DNA of 32,793 bases from an uncultured Lachnospiraceae bacterium (GTDB lineage Bacteria; Bacillota; Clostridia; Lachnospirales; Lachnospiraceae): the NCBI GenBank assembly GCA_910587895.1, contig CAJUOE010000146.1, forward strand, positions 1 to 32,793. Reading direction: 5' to 3'. Shown one piece after another: positions 31,925 through 32,793 of this stretch; the stretch's first letter is position 1, and each line of letters starts with the position of its first letter. The notes under the pieces are model-generated. The model was not told the origin of the DNA, did not search any database, and was given only the letters and a program-made list of their open reading frames with translations. The translations under genes and the position numbers were made by a program.

Positions 31925-32793
31925 ATGAACATAACAGATAGAAAGGTTACAGGAGCCGAATTATTTGTAAAAGCACTGAAAGAAGAACAGGTAGACACAC
32001 TTTTTGCATATCCGGGAGGACAGGCGATTGATTTGTTCAATGCTTTATATGGAGAAAAGGATATTACCATTATCCTGCCAAGACATGAACAGGGCCTTAT
32101 TCATGCCGCTGACGGATATGCGCGTTCTACTGGAAAGACCGGTGTCTGTCTGGTAACAAGTGGCCCCGGTGCGACCAATCTGGTAACAGGAATTGCTACT
32201 GCAAACTATGACAGCGTTCCGCTTGTCTGTTTTACAGGACAGGTGCCGACTAATCTGATTGGAAATGATGCATTTCAGGAAGTGGACATTGTAGGAATTA
32301 CAAGAAGCATCTGTAAATATGCCATAACTGTCCGAAAAAGAGAAGATTTGGCAGAAATTATTAAAAAGGCATTCTATATCGCAAAAACAGGGAAACCAGG
32401 TGTTGTAGTGGTCGACCTTCCAAAAGATATCCAGCGGGAATATGGAAGTGATGTATATCCGAAAAATATAGAAATCAGAGGCTATAAACCCAAATCTTCT
32501 GTTCATGCCGGACAGATAAAAAGAGCAATGGAATTGTTAAACAACGCAAAAAAGCCTGTTTTTTTAATTGGCGGAGGCGTAAATATCAGCCATGCAAATA
32601 TGGAAATACAAAAATTTGCCGAGATAACAGGGGTTCCTGTGATTACTACTATTATGGGAAAAGGCGCAATTCCTGCCACACATGAGCTGTATGTAGGAAA
32701 TATCGGCATACATGGAAGCTATGCTGCCAATACAGCCATTCAGCAATGTGATGTTTTATTCTCTGTTGGAACAAGGTTTAATGACCGCATTAC
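31925..32793 (+). CDS. ilvB: Acetolactate synthase large subunit, 5' part
   Basis: The gene runs off the window; 289 complete codons of an expected 540-570 are present. The enzyme joins two pyruvates, or pyruvate and 2-oxobutyrate, using thiamine diphosphate, FAD and Mg2+ in branched-chain amino-acid synthesis. The N-terminal ThDP-binding domain shows DTLFAYPGGQAIDLFNALY, the activating glutamate in LPRHEQGLIHAADGYAR, CLVTSGPGATNLVTG and GQVPTNLIGNDAFQE. The middle domain starts near AKKPVFLIGGGVNIS. AAGGAGG lies six bases before the ATG. No T-box or leader-peptide attenuator is seen upstream. A catabolic synthase cannot be fully excluded, but FQE..DIVGITR fits IlvB. Confidence 0.93.
   Translation, partial: MNITDRKVTGAELFVKALKEEQVDTLFAYPGGQAIDLFNALYGEKDITIILPRHEQGLIHAADGYARSTGKTGVCLVTSGPGATNLVTGIATANYDSVPLVCFTGQVPTNLIGNDAFQEVDIVGITRSICKYAITVRKREDLAEIIKKAFYIAKTGKPGVVVVDLPKDIQREYGSDVYPKNIEIRGYKPKSSVHAGQIKRAMELLNNAKKPVFLIGGGVNISHANMEIQKFAEITGVPVITTIMGKGAIPATHELYVGNIGIHGSYAANTAIQQCDVLFSVGTRFNDRI

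Overview
The window reads as chromosomal DNA of an anaerobic Firmicute, most likely a gut Lachnospiraceae (Clostridia). The reasons are moderate GC, strong AGGAGG ribosome-binding sites, sigma-A type promoters, and familiar clostridial genes: a sua5 / phosphatase / upp / dCMP deaminase cluster running into an F-type ATP synthase operon, a MecA adaptor, a CwlD-type amidase, a GH18 hydrolase with an SH3 domain, a tiny 2[4Fe-4S] ferredoxin and a DUF1858 protein. Taxonomy is inferred from gene content only. Nearly all genes before 17 kb and from 19.4 to 31 kb lie on the minus strand.

Bases 1-3300 are an accessory patch of gene debris: an internal piece of an ABC permease, an Rpn/PD-(D/E)XK nuclease gene, a chimeric MobA/MobL relaxase relic, a small putative alpha-beta-barrel protein, and a compact locus built like an Fst-type type I toxin-antitoxin module. 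That locus has a 32-residue hydrophobic toxin, a convergent short RNA with its own consensus promoter and terminator, and direct repeats that make the RNA complementary to the toxin start region.

Bases 3300-11030 hold the ATP synthase operon (atpZ-like, atpI, atpB, E, F, H, A, G, D, C) behind one good promoter. The c subunit carries the residues of sodium-binding rotor rings (Q32, V63, E65, T66, Y70), so the enzyme is probably Na+-coupled. Palindromic spacers separate the last three genes. Bases 11060-13760 hold sua5, a divergent low-molecular-weight phosphatase, upp and dCMP deaminase; a leader with a terminator hairpin and tandem palindromic repeats precedes sua5.

Bases 14050-17640 hold cwlD, a duplicated Rpn 3' end flanking a decayed toxin-antitoxin relic, an intact Rpn gene, a 282-bp MITE-like foldback element with a 6-bp target duplication, and an XRE regulator divergent from a small unknown gene, with mirrored operator-like sites. 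Bases 17800-22042 encode a secreted protein (two thioredoxin-like and two fibronectin-III domains) and a hybrid histidine kinase.

Bases 22099-24080 form a two-gene ATPase plus HNH unit matching the Septu (PtuA/PtuB) anti-phage system. Next come an ABC transporter operon ending in a LytTR regulator and a DUF3021 membrane protein, then the GH18 hydrolase and mecA. About 970 bases with no convincing gene follow. The window ends with DUF1858 and ferredoxin genes facing away from each other, a VanZ-like N-terminus on an unrelated tail, and the 5' part of an acetolactate synthase gene.
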